Shown: positions 1 through 12,800 of the stretch, in pieces
How positions within the stretch are numbered: position 1 is the first letter of the stretch
Layout of the letters: each line of letters opens with the position of its first letter
Source: Hirsutella rhossiliensis
Lineage: Eukaryota; Ascomycota; Sordariomycetes; Hypocreales; Ophiocordycipitaceae
Direction: 5' to 3'
Assembly (NCBI RefSeq): GCF_020360975.1
Contig: NW_025408677.1
Coordinates: 1,674,001 to 1,738,000, forward strand
DNA length: 64,000 nt
The notes under the pieces: generated by a model
Seen by the model: the letters and a program-made list of their open reading frames with translations, nothing else
What the model was told of the DNA's origin: nothing
Databases searched by the model: none
Position numbers and translations under genes: made by a program

Positions 1-2690
1 GGAAAAACTAGAGTGCCTAAGGGAAAACCCTTCCCTCTTTCGGTATAGGTCTGCCTCGAACGAGGTTATAGTAGTAGTACGTATAAAATTTACGCCGGCT
101 ACCGCGGGCTCCTCCCGCGTATTCGCTCTTCGGCGTAGGCCCTCTTAGGCCGTAGCCGCTACTATCCCGAGCGGCCGCGGCCCGGGCTTACTAGCCCGGG
201 CCTAGGGTTATAGGTAATAGTCTTTCTCTAAGGGCCCGGCTCGCGGGCCCCTTTATTCTCCTCGGCTCCCGCGTCGCTACCGCGTAGCCGCGTACGCGTC
301 GGCCTATTAGTCTATTAGTTAGTAGGGTAGGTATTATCCGGTTGCCGGGCCGGGCGCTGGTATAGGTCGCTCCTAGGTAGGGCCGGCTAATCGAAATTCG
401 GTCGGCCGGCTCCGCTAATCGAAAATCGGTTCCCGTCTAGCTACGCGGCTTCCTAATCGGGGGCGCGGCGGCTTATATTTACCGTCTAGCGCGTAGTTAC
501 TAATTTCGCGCGCCCGGCTCGCGTATATATATACCTACCCTCTCCCCTCGGTTTCGTACCTACCTCCCCTTACCTCTCTATCTACCTTCTCCTTTAGAAG
601 CCCCGGTTTCTTACCCGCCTCTTTTCTATATCCTAGGTCTTACTAGCACTATATTAAGTTCGTTCGCTATTATTTCGTAATATCTAACTAAGAAGCTAAC
701 TTAGGTAGTAGCGGTTCGCCTCCTATAAAACCCCCTCCCTATAAGAAAGTCGCTACTATAGCGGGATCGGAGCGCTCTATCCTATATTTTATATATATTA
801 AGCGCCTTATTAGCGAGCTTACCTATAAGTCCTTCGCTAGCTATTAGAACTAGTCCTATAAGTATTAGTCCCGCTCCTTTCCTAGGCTAATCCTACCTCT
901 AATACTTTTTACTAACTTTACTAGCTATAAAAGCTAAAGCGTATATCGCTTACGCTAACTTTAATTAGTCCTATTACCGGGTAAGTAACCCCTTCCCGCT
1001 ATAGTACGGTCTAAGTTCGGTACTAATCTATGTCCTAGATTACCTCCGAGGGCAAGGAGGCCGCCTATGCTCTCTACTAGGCTTAGTCTAAGGTCGACCG
1101 CCCTTCTCTTATTAAGGGCTCGGTATAGGAGCGCCTTTACCGCGCTACTCTAGAAACCTATATCTACGCCGGTCGGAAGGCCCCTGCTACTAAGGGTAAG
1201 GGCGCGTTAGGCGAGTCCGCCCCTAGTCCGGCTACGGTCGCTAAGAATATTAAGACGCTTGCCTTAGCTTTTACCTATTTTATAGATAATACCCGCTATA
1301 TATATAAGTCCCTAGAGAAGCACCTAGGTAAGTTTAGCGATACTATTAAGACCCTAGCCTAGGTCGGGCCTAAGTCGCTCTTAGTTACTTAAAAGACTCT
1401 TATAGTAGTTAACGATCTCGCTAACTATTTCTATCTTATCGCCGGCGACGGTCTTAATAGTAGGGATAACGGTAGTTTTAATTTTCTTAGCCCTAGTCCG
1501 GCCCCGGCCCCTTTTAATAAGGGAAAGGGCAAGGGTAAGGGTAAGGTAGCTGCCTCGTCTATAGCTCTATCTAAGGCTAAGGCTAGGGAGACCGTCGCTG
1601 TCCCTATGCCTATAGTCGTCTTAAAGCTAGTATAGGAGCCCGCCTCGTCGCCCGCTATCGGTTCCGATGCCGAGCTATAGCTCGGTAGTTCTCCTATCGC
1701 CGAACCCGCCCTAAAGCGTCCCTATTTTACGTTGCTTAGCGACCTTACTAGCGCTCCCGACTTTATCTAGTAGCGTATTTATAGTCGTCGCGGTTCGGTC
1801 CTAGCTAAGATCGTCGCTAGTCTTAATATCGATTAGATCTATAGTTATAATATAGGCCGTAGCGAACGCCTCCGCGCCGCCGCTAGAGTAGGTCCTGCCT
1901 TAGTATAGACCCCGGTCGTTACTCTATCTCGTAAGCTAGCCGTCTAGGCTAGCTCTAGTTCGGGTTCGGGGTCGGGCCTAGCTAGCCGTCGTTAGGCTTC
2001 TTATAGTAGTAGTAGTCCCTATACTCCTTATAAGTCCTAGGTTACTCCCTTCTATACTCCGCGTGCTACCCTAGTGGGGTCCTATCGTTCCTATCGCGAT
2101 AGTAAGGTAGATATCGCTACCGATAAGTTAGGCTAGGGTTATAGTTTAAGGGCTAGTTATTAGCTCTATCTTAGTTTAGTTTTAGGTTAGGTCTTATTTA
2201 GTTATAGTCTTTTAGTAGTAGGTCTTATTCTATAGCTATTAGGGCTAGTATAGTTAGGTCTCGTTAGTTTTATTCGGTCTATAGTTTAAGTAGCGAGGTA
2301 TACGCTTAGTCTAGGTTCGGTTTAGCCGATACTATAGTCCTATTATCGTAAGTCCTCTCCCTTTCCTAGGTCGCCCTAGTAAGGGAAGTAGTTAGCTAAG
2401 GTGGTCCTAGTTAAGGCCGCTCTATCTCTAGCGCGACCCCGGTCTTATTATCTAGCTTATCTACGTATAGCCTCTAAGCTAGGTCGAACTAGCGGAGCTT
2501 ACCTAAGTAAAGGAGCTATTACGCTAGCGGCGCTACTATCTTTTTCCCTTAAAGGCCCGCTCTTACGTCGCCTATATCCTAGGCCTATATTAAGAGGGAC
2601 TCCCTCGCCTCTTCTATTAATAAGTAATCGATTATCGTATAGTAGATAGTGTTTTATTTTTATCTATAGGTATATATTAGCGAGATTTCG
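1..2690 (+). repeat. Unit E, copy 1: unidentified coding repeat, left end cut by window
   Basis: A roughly 2.7-kb repeat also present at 27,065 and 29,827, with a fragment at 18,908. A degenerate plus-strand frame reads well from about 1,036 to 2,130, broken almost only by TAG at positions that would be Gln or Trp. It is rich in Lys, Gly, Ala and Ser, has a Lys-Gly run near 1,520-1,550, and is followed by a Pro/Tyr/Ser-rich stretch. I find no reverse transcriptase, integrase or transposase motif, and I do not recognise the protein. In copies 1 and 3 it abuts the 3' end of a LINE lying on the other strand. It could be a gag-like protein of a non-autonomous element or a captured host gene. Confidence 0.6.
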
Positions 2691-5600
2691 CTAGGGACCT
2701 ATTAGTTAAAGAGGAAGTCGTTAAGCCCGATCTTTCCTATATATATCTAAGTAATTACTATACTAATATACTTAGGGAGGCCCTTATAGCGATCTAGCGT
2801 TATCGCCTTATTAAACTATAGCGGGAAGTTAGTAGGGTAAAGGGTAGTCTAGTATTATTAGATCGCGTCTTCCTTAGCGTTCTACTAAGCGGCCTATTCC
2901 TTATTTAGCCTTTTAAGTAACTTAGCTTTATCTAGGAGGTCGTCCGATCCTATCTAGCTCTAGACCCCCCTTATCTCCTCCGCGAGGGGGGGCCTACTAG
3001 GTAGTAGCGCCGCCGGGGGCCTGCTCTTCCTCTAGCGTCGCCTCCTCTTAAGTATATCCGCGACTATATTAAACGCGCGTTAAATTTAGCTTAAGAGCCC
3101 TAAGTCTTCTAGCCTCTAAAGGGTATCCGTTATTCTTTAGTTTAGGTAGAGGTCGATTAAGGGCACCTACGCTTCCGCTTTTACTTAGTAAACTAGGGTC
3201 GCGCGGTAGGCACCCGTTACTACTTAAAGGTAGGCTAACTAGTCCTATGCTAGGTCCCGCGCGATCCCGCGTAGTTTTCCCCCCGCGGGCGTTATCTTAT
3301 AGAATATAATTATAGCGTAGGAGATTAAGGACCGGATTACCTTACTATAGACTTCCCTAGCGCGCGGTAGGGTATAGCCTTACGTAGACGCTATAAGCCC
3401 GGTTAGGGCTATAGTCTAGCGCTTTATCTTCGCTTAAAGCTATTTTAGGTACGCTTTTTAATATAATTTCCGGTATACCTAAACCCTTAGTAGGCGGGCC
3501 TCTTAGACCGGTATTACTACGTCGGCCCTAAGGCTAACCGGTATTATTATCGCTTATCTCCTCTACGTAAAGTATATTAACTTACTTTTCGATAGTTCGA
3601 AAGTAACCGCGAACTCGGTCGCCTACTCTACGTATACCTTCTAGGCCTCCTTTAGGCGCGCTACTATAGTAGCCTCGTTAGGTCTAATACTAACTATATT
3701 TATATTATCGGTAAAGCTAATAGTATAAATACTATATATTATACCGAGCCTCTTATATAAGGGGGTTATATAGTATAGGAATAAGATCGGGATAGGGGGG
3801 AGCCCTAAGGGACTCTTAATAGCACCTAAGTTAGTTCTAAGGTCCTCCTATTAAAGTAAAGAGTCGATCTTCTATCGCTTATAAAGCTCTATATTAGGCT
3901 TATAAGCTATCTAAGGTATCCCTTAAGCTCTAGTTCCCTTATAAGCTTATTATAGTTAACTATATTAAATACGCCCTTAATATCTAGCTATAGGAATAAT
4001 ACGATGCCCCTATAGGCCTAGGTCGCGCGTACTAGTTCTATTACTAATAGGATCGCCGCTTTTATAAAGCGTTCCTTCCTATTCCCTATTTATCCTTTTA
4101 GTAGGATATCGTTTACCTCCGCTACCCTTATAATCCTTTAAGCTAGTATCTACTTAAGTACTTTCCTTACTATAAGTAGGAGGGAAATAAGTCTCTATCC
4201 CCCTACTATATAGTAGGCTTCCGGCCTCTTACTAAGCTTCTAGATTACTATTATATTCGCGCTATAAAACCGGCCCGGGAAATATAAGAGTTAGGTATAG
4301 GCGTTAAAGATTATAGCTAGTCGCTAAACTAGGGCTAGTCTATACTTCTTAATAAACCCTAGGGGGACGCCGTTTAGTCCCGCCGCTTTCTAGCTTACTA
4401 TCTTACCTAGCGCCGCCGCGACGTCGGCTAGTCGGATTTATTAGTCGACTATAAGGGTCGCCTTAGCTATAGGCTAGGGTAGCCCTTAGGTCGTGCCGGC
4501 CTCTAATAGGAAGAACTTAGCGGCTAGTATCTAGGCCTTCCCTTTAAAGGTTTCTATTAGTCGGTCCTCGCCCTCCTTAACTAGCGGCGGGATATAGGTC
4601 GGTTCTAGTAGTAGCCTACTACGGAGTCTAGCCTACCTCTCTATATTCTAGAGCTTAGTATTATTCGCGCTAAATTCTTCTAGGAACTCGCGCTAGTAGG
4701 CCCTCCTCGCCTCGCGGACGGTCTACTTCTAAGCTATAGTCGCCTTATATAGGTCTTCTTAGTTCGCCTCGCTCCTTTCTCGCCTATACTTCCTCCTCGC
4801 CCTCTTAGCCTCCCTCGTCGCCCTTCTTACCTTTAGGGTAAACTATACGTTGCCCTTAGGCAGTGCTCGCCCTTAGTACGGAACTATAGCTTTCGCGATC
4901 TACGCGAGGGTAGTAAAGATATAGTCTAGGTCCCGGTCGATATCCTTAGGCGTCTAAAGCGTTAGCTAGAGTAGCCCTAGCTAGGATATAGTCTTAGCTT
5001 CGACTAGCTTTACTTTTACTTCTTTCTACCTTATAAGGAACGGTGTTCCTACTATAAATAAAGCAGCTATAATATACTCTCCTAATTATATAAGCTAATA
5101 AGTAGTATATTAATTATAGATAAAATCTTATCCTATAGAGTAAGAATCGCTCGTTATTTTATATATTATTATATATTAAACGGGTTGCTGGTTATCGTAT
5201 AATCGGGAATCGAAGGAATAGAGCTAGCTTAGAATACTAGCTAAGACCTCTTAAGAACACCGGCACGACCAACCTCCTCTAAACACGAATATTAGTAGAA
5301 CTAAGACACTTCTAGATTTACTCGAGATATCACGGAATTCCCTAGTCTTAGGGCTATACGGCAGCCTAAATCTAGTCCCGAAAGGTTCTTCCGTTCAGCT
5401 ATAATTATCTATATAAGACAGTATGTCCGCTAGTAGATAGATTAAGAATTATTAACTTTAATACCTCTTCTATATACTAATATACTACTAATAAATTCCG
5501 TTGAAAATCCTACCTTATACTCCTTCTTCCCTTCTATTACGTAGTCTTACGTAATTCCTTAATTTCCTAAAATTCCGCTTTTACTTATATACCTTTAGAT

Positions 5601-7858
5601 ACCTTAAGGCCGGTTTAAGCGCCTAGGCCTAGGTATTAACCTATAGTATAATAGTCTAAGGGATATAGTCTAACCTAGATAGGTCTAGGTCGGGCCCGGT
5701 ATACCGTGTCCTAGTCTCCGGCGTTGCTTAAGCTAGGTCGATAGTACTATCTCTTTAGCTATAGAAAAATCTTATATACTCCCTTCTTAGGGTAGCGAGT
5801 TCGAGTTATAGTCTTATCGCCTCCTATATAAGTTATATCGCCCCGTTTAAGGTTCTATTATATCTATCCTAAAGTAGGTAGTAGATATTAAAGTCCCTTA
5901 CTATTACTATAGGGTGCTCCGGTTTTATTACGCTTAGGTCCTATAACGCCCTAGCCCTCGCGGCCCCTAGTAGTAAGTAAATCGCTCTTAGTCTAGTACT
6001 ATCCCCGAAAATTATATCGCTTTAGTCTAGTCTAGACCGGGGCGACTATATCCCCGGCCCGAGCCTTTTATATATATATAGCGCGTACCTCCCCTCCCTA
6101 TAAACTAGGCTATAAGGCGCCGCTCCGGGGGGTAGGGCCCTGCCTCCTAGCGTAGCTTCTACTTCCTATAGTACTATTAAGTCGAAGCCGGCCTAGTAGT
6201 AAAGCGCTAACCGAGCTAGCTTATATCTCTTCTATATATTCTAGTATAGTACTTTTAGTTATATATAGGTAGGGTCGGGGTAAAGGGGTTCGTCTATATA
6301 AGGAGGGAGGCGCTTTATCTCTTAGCGCTTCTCTATCTACTATACCTATAAATATCGTTTATGCTCGGTTCGGCCTCCCTAGCCCTATTAGCCGGCGGGT
6401 ATCTCGAGCTCGACCTCTTATCCTAGCGCGGTCTACCCGGTCCCCGCTTCTAGACCGTAGGCGGCTTAGGGACGCCTTAGGTTTCGACGGTAGGCAGCAC
6501 CCGTTACTCGGCGTAAGTCTAAGAGTTCGCGAACCGTTAAGGTCGTCGCGGGTAGTTTTCCCTTGCCTTTTCCTAGGCTTTATTCGCTATAAGGTAAGTT
6601 CGGGTCTACGATAGGTAGTCTCCTTAGTATAAGACGTAGTTATAAGGGATTTTGCCCTTCTTAGCCTTATATTCGTCCTCGCCCTTATCGTATACTATGC
6701 TCCTATATTAGCTATAAAGTTATATCGATATATACCGCCTAGCGATATAGCTATACCTATAGTAATTATAGTATCTCTATAGTTAGACTAACTTATCGTA
6801 GGGTTTATATCGGAAGATTTATACTTTAAGGACTAGGCCTAGGTCGTAGAGCTTATTAGCCTCTTCTAAGCTACTAACCTTAATAAGTATAGTTATTGCC
6901 GTCGATATCTTAGATTAAGGGTATAGCGCCCGGGCCTAGAAGACCTTAGCTTTATTCGCCTCTATAATCTTATAAAGTAGTCGCTCCCTATCTACCGTCG
7001 TTACCCTTAAAGGGACATTCTTAGCGACTACTATATATATATAGTAGGTAATCGTAGCCTCTAGTCTAAACGCGGCCTTAACCTAGCCTTAGTCCCTCTA
7101 ATAGGCTCTCGCTAAGGTATTAAATATAACCGCGATATCCTTACTTTAGAGGCGCCTCGCCGCTATAGCGCTCGTGGTTTTTAGGGCCGTATTTACTGCC
7201 TTTACTATATCCTTCGGTTCGCGGCCTAGGATTTTAGGCGGTGCCTTAGTAGGGACTATAATAATTTCGCGTTCGTAGCGTAGTAGGACCTATTTTACCG
7301 CGGCTTTATATTAGGTCGGTCCCTTAGTCTTAGCTACGACCGTGGCCTAGGTTCGCTTTAGGCCCTCCGAGCCTAAAGCGACGCTTAAGCGGAGTTCTTC
7401 CTTAATAGCCTCCTTAATTACTTCTTAGATTATCGTCTTAAAGTTCTTATCCGCGTAGAGCACCGCCGACGACGCGCTACTAGCGCGGCTCTTCGCCTTA
7501 GAGAGCCGTTCGACTACTACCTATACCTTACCGAACTATACGCTTAGGACGAAGCCCGCGAGTTCGTCGTATGCTGCTTTTTCTATAGGGTCGCTTAGCG
7601 CCTAAGTAGGTATCGTATCGCTGCTTTAGGTTTATTAACTCGCCCTATCGGGGTATATAAATTTAGGTAGCGTCTCCTCGCGCTACGTGCTCTAGTTAAG
7701 CCTAGTCCGTCGAGGGCCGCTACCGCGTCTACCTACCTCTTAGCCTCGGCGTAGTATCGTTACTTAGGGTAATTAATACCGCTAAATTAATTCCTAGTAT
7801 TAGTTAGTATTTTAGTCGCGATATAAACCTACTATAAGCGCGTATTAGTATTATAAAA
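2691..7858 (-). mobile_element. Tad1-like non-LTR retrotransposon (LINE), copy 1, RIP-inactivated
   Basis: The element reads leftward. ORF1 lies near 7,700-6,300 and ends in two CCHC-like knuckles near 6,680-6,790, in which several Cys now read Tyr. An endonuclease region follows at about 6,200-5,600, then the reverse transcriptase at about 4,450-3,200. Recognisable RT pieces are KAAG-x-x-GVPLG near 4,350-4,395 (family form KAPGPDGIP), VP-stop-GSPLS near 3,795-3,820, and SFTDNINIVS near 3,690-3,725, which is the F-x-D-D catalytic motif with Asp turned to Asn. Stops and lost catalytic residues are all RIP-type changes, so it is dead. Order and motifs fit the Tad1/I-like group. The left end is shared with unit E; the right end abuts gypsy DNA at a T-run. 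Confidence 0.85.
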
Positions 7859-9400
7859 AGTTTTTTTTTACTTATTAAATATATTATACTTAATATTAGT
7901 TATAGGTTCTTTTAATAATAGTAGCTTTATAATATAATTAAAAGCTATTAAATCCTATAGTTTCTTTAGTACTAATAGCGGTTATAATTCTTTATATAGT
8001 TTATATCGCTTAGCTTTACTTTATATATAAAGTTTATATTCTTTAATAACTTATTATACTACTTTCTTAAGCTATAAAAAGTTATATTATCGTTTATTTT
8101 ATTTTATTATTCTTTAGATTCCTTAGTATATATATATTAAATATTTATATATATCTTATATAACTTTATCTTATAATTTTAATAGTTTTTAGACTTTATT
8201 TTTATATATTAAAACTTCTAAATATTCTATATTATGTCCGTTTAATACTTTATATTCTTTTATTTATTTTAAGATCTTTTAATATATTAAGTTATTAGAT
8301 TATACTTTAAATATTATATTTAGCTATTATTATTAATAGTTCTTATTTTTATTAATTTCTAAGAGCTATTATTTTACTATAAGTACTTTTATATTATAGT
8401 TACTTTATTAACTAAGGGTATTAGCTTAACTATTTTCTATTCCTTTTTTATAGATTATTTTATAGTTAAATTCTAATTAGTATTTAGCTTATTAGATCTA
8501 TTATCTATTTAACTAATATATTATTATAAAGTATAAGATATTCTTATAATCTATATAGACCTTAACTCTATATTTACTTTTAAGAAGGTAGTATTAAAAT
8601 TCCTTAAAAGCTTAGATAATTATAAGGAATTCTTTACTATAGATAAGGTAATTAAGTTCTATACTATATAGCTTTTTTAAGTAAAATATAATTAGTTATA
8701 GTCTTCTTTTATTATTATCTTATTTAATTTATACTCTTAAAGTAAAGTTTAATATATTAGTTTTAAGTTCGATTTATTATTTTAAATTAAAGGTAGTTAA
8801 GACTAGTTCTTATATAATTATAGTCTTAATATAATCGAAAGCTTTATTAGCTTTATTATCTTATATAAATTCTTTTTCTTTCTTTATTAAGTTATATAGT
8901 AGTACTATAATCTTTCTAAAATCTTTAATAAATTATTAGTAGTAATTTATAAATCCTAGGAAACTTTATATATCCTTAACGTTCCTTAGCGTTAGCTATT
9001 CTTTAACTAAGTTAATCTTATCTTATTATATTTATATCTTTCTTAGTAAGATTATATATCTAAGGAAGTTTACTTCTTATATATAGAACTTACTTTTCTT
9101 TAGTTTAACTAATAACTTTATATTTTAAAGTATATAAAGTACCTTATAAACGTATTCCTTATATTCTTTTAAGGTATCTAAGAAGATTAAGATATTATCT
9201 AAGTATACTACTATAAAGATATTTAAGTATTTATATAAGATATTATTAATTATCTATTAAAAGGTAGCTAGTATATTTATAAGTTTAAATAGTATTACTA
9301 GATATTTAAATAGTTTAAATTTCGTTTTAAAGGCTATTATCTATTTATATCCTTTTTTTATATATATTAAGTTATAGGCGCCTTTAAGGTTAAGGGCTAT
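7859..9400 (-). mobile_element. Ty3/gypsy retrotransposon, 3' part (RT core and downstream), split
   Basis: The minus strand reads as a gypsy reverse transcriptase. Just left of 9,400 it gives ALNLKGAYNLI (family form LDLRGAYNLI). Near 9,190 it gives VVYLDNILIF (YLDD catalytic box, Asp to Asn). The intervening stretch resembles the family FR-x-x-x-G-x-x-x-Y-x-x-M-P-F-G region. RNase H and later pol are expected leftward but are too decayed to delimit. A copia element at 9,401-15,740 cuts the frame, and the upstream half of the same RT resumes at 15,741. No LTR is identified at the left end, where LINE copy 1 begins. Confidence 0.8.
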
Positions 9401-9887
9401 TCTCGCGAAGAGAGATATAAGAAGTGCATGAAAATGCACGAAGGTGAAAGTAGAAGTAAGGGGTCGGACAGGCAGGGCAGAGGGATTTGATTCTTACGGG
9501 GGCAGCAATAAAGGTAGGGGAGTGATTGTTGTATTGCCTTAATTGTCCTTCTTTCCTCTATCTAACGCCCCTCTTTATACCCTTCTAGCATCTTAATTAA
9601 TAAAGAAGATCCTGCTTAAAGAAGCTACTAATGTCCTTTCGACTACCGAGCTTTTTTGCCGGTTTTTCCCCTCCTTTCCAGCCGTTGCCGGCATATCCGT
9701 CTTATCTCTCGCCACCTCCATAGGAAGCCATCGCCACTTCTACTTCCCCTTATGCCCCCACCCTCCTTTCTGCACCTCTTTTTAGCTCCTTCTTCCTTCT
9801 TCTACACCGGGTGTTTTTTAGCTTCCTTGGTCCCTCTTACTAAGGGATATCTCCGAGAACTGCGAAATCAGGCCACGCTTCGCGACA
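9401..9887 (-). repeat. copia-B1 3' LTR
   Basis: The LTR starts TCTCGCGAAG and ends CTTCGCGACA on the plus strand, a near-perfect terminal inverted repeat. It retains clearly more CpA and TpG than its partner at 15,254-15,740, for example in the first 150 bases. An 80-codon open frame at 9,656 falls inside it and is not a gene. Confidence 0.9.
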
Positions 9888-12800
9888 CACCCCCTTAGCT
9901 ATGGCCTGCCCCTTAAGGGCATAGCTAATACGGCTTCGGGCTAGTGAGCGTATAGAGGAGGTCTCAGTCTACACTTCTCCCCTACTCGAGAAATCCGGGT
10001 TTTAGCCCTAGGCTCTTTTAGACCTACTTTAGGAAAAGGGGCCTAAGGAGGAAATCAAGTCCTGCAAGAAAGGGGGTCTTCTCTAAGGACAAGTCCCTAA
10101 AAAGGGGGCCTTTAAGAAGAATAAGTCCTAATTAAGCTAGGGGCCCTCCTTTAGGATAAGTCCTAATTCCTCTCTTCGGCTATAGACGTCTCCTTCCTCC
10201 TACGTACTATTAGCTCCTCTCGTAGACTCTTAAGGCGGGCTTCTAAGGACAGCTTCTCTCGAACGTCTTCTAGCCTAATTTGCTATAAAAAGACAGCTAG
10301 CTTCTGCTTTAGTAGGGGCTTCGTAAGACCGTCGGCTTTTATCGATACCGTTAGAACCTAACGGACGGAAATAAGTCCCCTTTAGACCTCTTAGCGTAAC
10401 TAATGCTAGTAGATATCGATATACCGTAGCCGGGTCGATAGCTTGCTGTTTTCCTCCGTAAGAATTCGTATAGTCTATGTGTTATCGCATTCTATAGCTA
10501 ACGGGGACGGAATTTATAGTCGTAACGATATTAGTAGCCGGCTAAGGAAAATCGCTTCTTTTAACGCTTCTAAAAGAGCTAGTAGCTCTGCCTCCGTGCT
10601 TAATATAGTAACGGTAGCTTGTTTCGAAGCTCTCTAAGCAATAGTTCCTCTAAAAAGGGATATAATATACCCCTATAAGCTCTTTCTATCTAAGGAATTG
10701 TCTGTAAAGGACGAATCGCTCGAATAAAAGAAGATTTCGGTAGCTTGTTTCCTTCCCTGCCCTCCTAGGCGCAGACCATATAATCTCGTTAAATAGAGAT
10801 AAAGGATAGCTCTGTCTGCTGCTTCTTAATGCCTAGGGCTAGGATTCTAGTTATGCCTAGCTAGCTAGGAGACCGTAAAAGAGATATCCGGTCTAGTAGA
10901 AATAGCTAAAAAAAGCAGGGAGCCTACCTTCTATTGATATTAGTGTTTCTCTTGCTCCCTAGCTTAAAAGGACAGATTAGGCAAAAGCTCTTCGTCTAAT
11001 ATAGGCGTAGAGGGAAGCTTCTTATCGAGGGAATTAGGGAGGAATTTATAAGCGACCTTATCGATATAGGCGTCTTAGGTAAGCTAGATTATCCGTTAGG
11101 ACCTATTCCTAAGGATTCGTATCCCTAGGAACTACTTTAGCTCCCCTAGCCTAGTTATCTTATACCTTTATTGCAGGCCTTATATAGCCTCCCTAGCAGC
11201 AGCTTCTTCCTCTTTCGGGTAGGCCTAGATAATATCGTCGACGTAGAAGAAGACCGTGATTTTACCCTTCTATATTATATATAGTTCCTAAGGGACTTTC
11301 GTAAAGCCTAGGGCTTTAAGGGAACTTATTAAATACTATTGCTAAAGAAGGGGTGATCTTCGTAGTCCGTATAGAGCTTTCCTAAGCCGTAGAACCTTTC
11401 CTAGCTATTAGAAGCCTAGTAGAAGGCATATATAGATAACTTCTTCTTCCTTAAGTAGGCAGTTAATAAAGGCGTTAACTATATCTATCTAATCGAGCTC
11501 GAGGTCGAATTCTGCTGCTATAGCTATAAGGGTCCGAAAAGACATCCTAGCTAGGGTGGTTGCCCTAGTAGGTAAATCCCCTTTTTCCTATTAATTCCTA
11601 TAGACAACTAGCCGGGCCTTGCACTTTTATAGGAAGCCGTGTTTATTAGTCTTATAGATAAAGACCTACTTATAGCTAAGGACCTGTTTTCCTCTTGCTT
11701 TTTCCTTAAGGACCTCTTCGAAAGACCCTATCTCTTCGTATAAGGCTAGGTGGTCTTTCTAGGCCTAGAAAAACTAGTCTCTAAAGGGGTGTCTTTCTAG
11801 CTGCTTCTGGTTTACTAGTAGGTCCGGGAGGTCTCTTTTATATACCTTCCTTGCTGATACTAGCTTAAAAAGCCGGCCTGCTATAAACGCTCCGTAGGAA
11901 CCGTCTTCTATTAGCGTTAGGTAGAAGTCGGAAAAACGATCGAAATAGGGGAGAGGTTAGTCTTCTTTAGTATCCGTATCGGGCCCTATACCTTCCTTTG
12001 CTTCTCGAAGCAGGGATAAAAGGCAGCCGGGTAATCCTTCGAGAGGTGCCTTTCCCACCCCAGGGGCCGAGACGGAAGACTAACTAAAAAAGCTGCTTCT
12101 AGATCTTCTTCTTACGTAGGAGGAGGCGTAGGTAGGTAGGCGTATTCTAGCTCTACCGCTTTCCTATAGTCTCCTTCTTCGTCTAGATTATCTAATCTAA
12201 TAGCTTCCTCTTCGAAGTTAGCGTTATCCTCGACTGCTTTAACGTCGGTTTCTTCTTCCGTTTCCTCGTCTAGGACTTCTTCTTAAGACTATTAGGAAGG
12301 GGGGATTTAAATCTTTTAAATTAGCTAACGTTAAGAGAGTAAAAGGGGCTATTAATCCCTCTTTCCGTTAAAGAAGCTAAATTCGTCGAAAATTATATCC
12401 CTAGTCGAAATAACCTTCCGTAGAAGAGGAATCTAGATCCGGAAGATATTCGTAGAATTATAACTAACGAGGTAACTAATAAAGGCTCTAGGATTAAGCT
12501 TTCTTTTCTTCTTCCTTTTTAGCTATACATCGGCAGTTATTGCGTATGCCTTGCAGCTATAGGCACGAAGGTAGGCTAGCGAGGCCCTCTTCTTCGTAAA
12601 GAGCTCGAGGGGGGATTTCTAGTCTATTCCTTAGTTTAGTCCCCTAGGGTCCTTTAGGTCCCTTAGGGTCCGGTTTCGTAGGTAATAGGCGGTCTCAACG
12701 ACTTCCCTCTAAAGGTCGTGTGGAAGCCTTATAGTAAGTCTTATCGTACGGGCCCTTTCTATTATAGCACCCCCTGATCTTTCTGCCCCTCCGTTCTAGG

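Noticed and set aside
2401..2649. Open frame of 82 codons in unit E
   Set aside because: It lies in RIP-mutated repeat DNA, is not preserved as open in the other copies and has no motif.
9656..9898. Open frame of 80 codons
   Set aside because: It falls within the copia-B1 LTR on the non-transcribed strand; the right LTR copy does not support it.
10443..10637. Open frame of 64 codons
   Set aside because: It lies antisense to the RNase H part of copia-B1.
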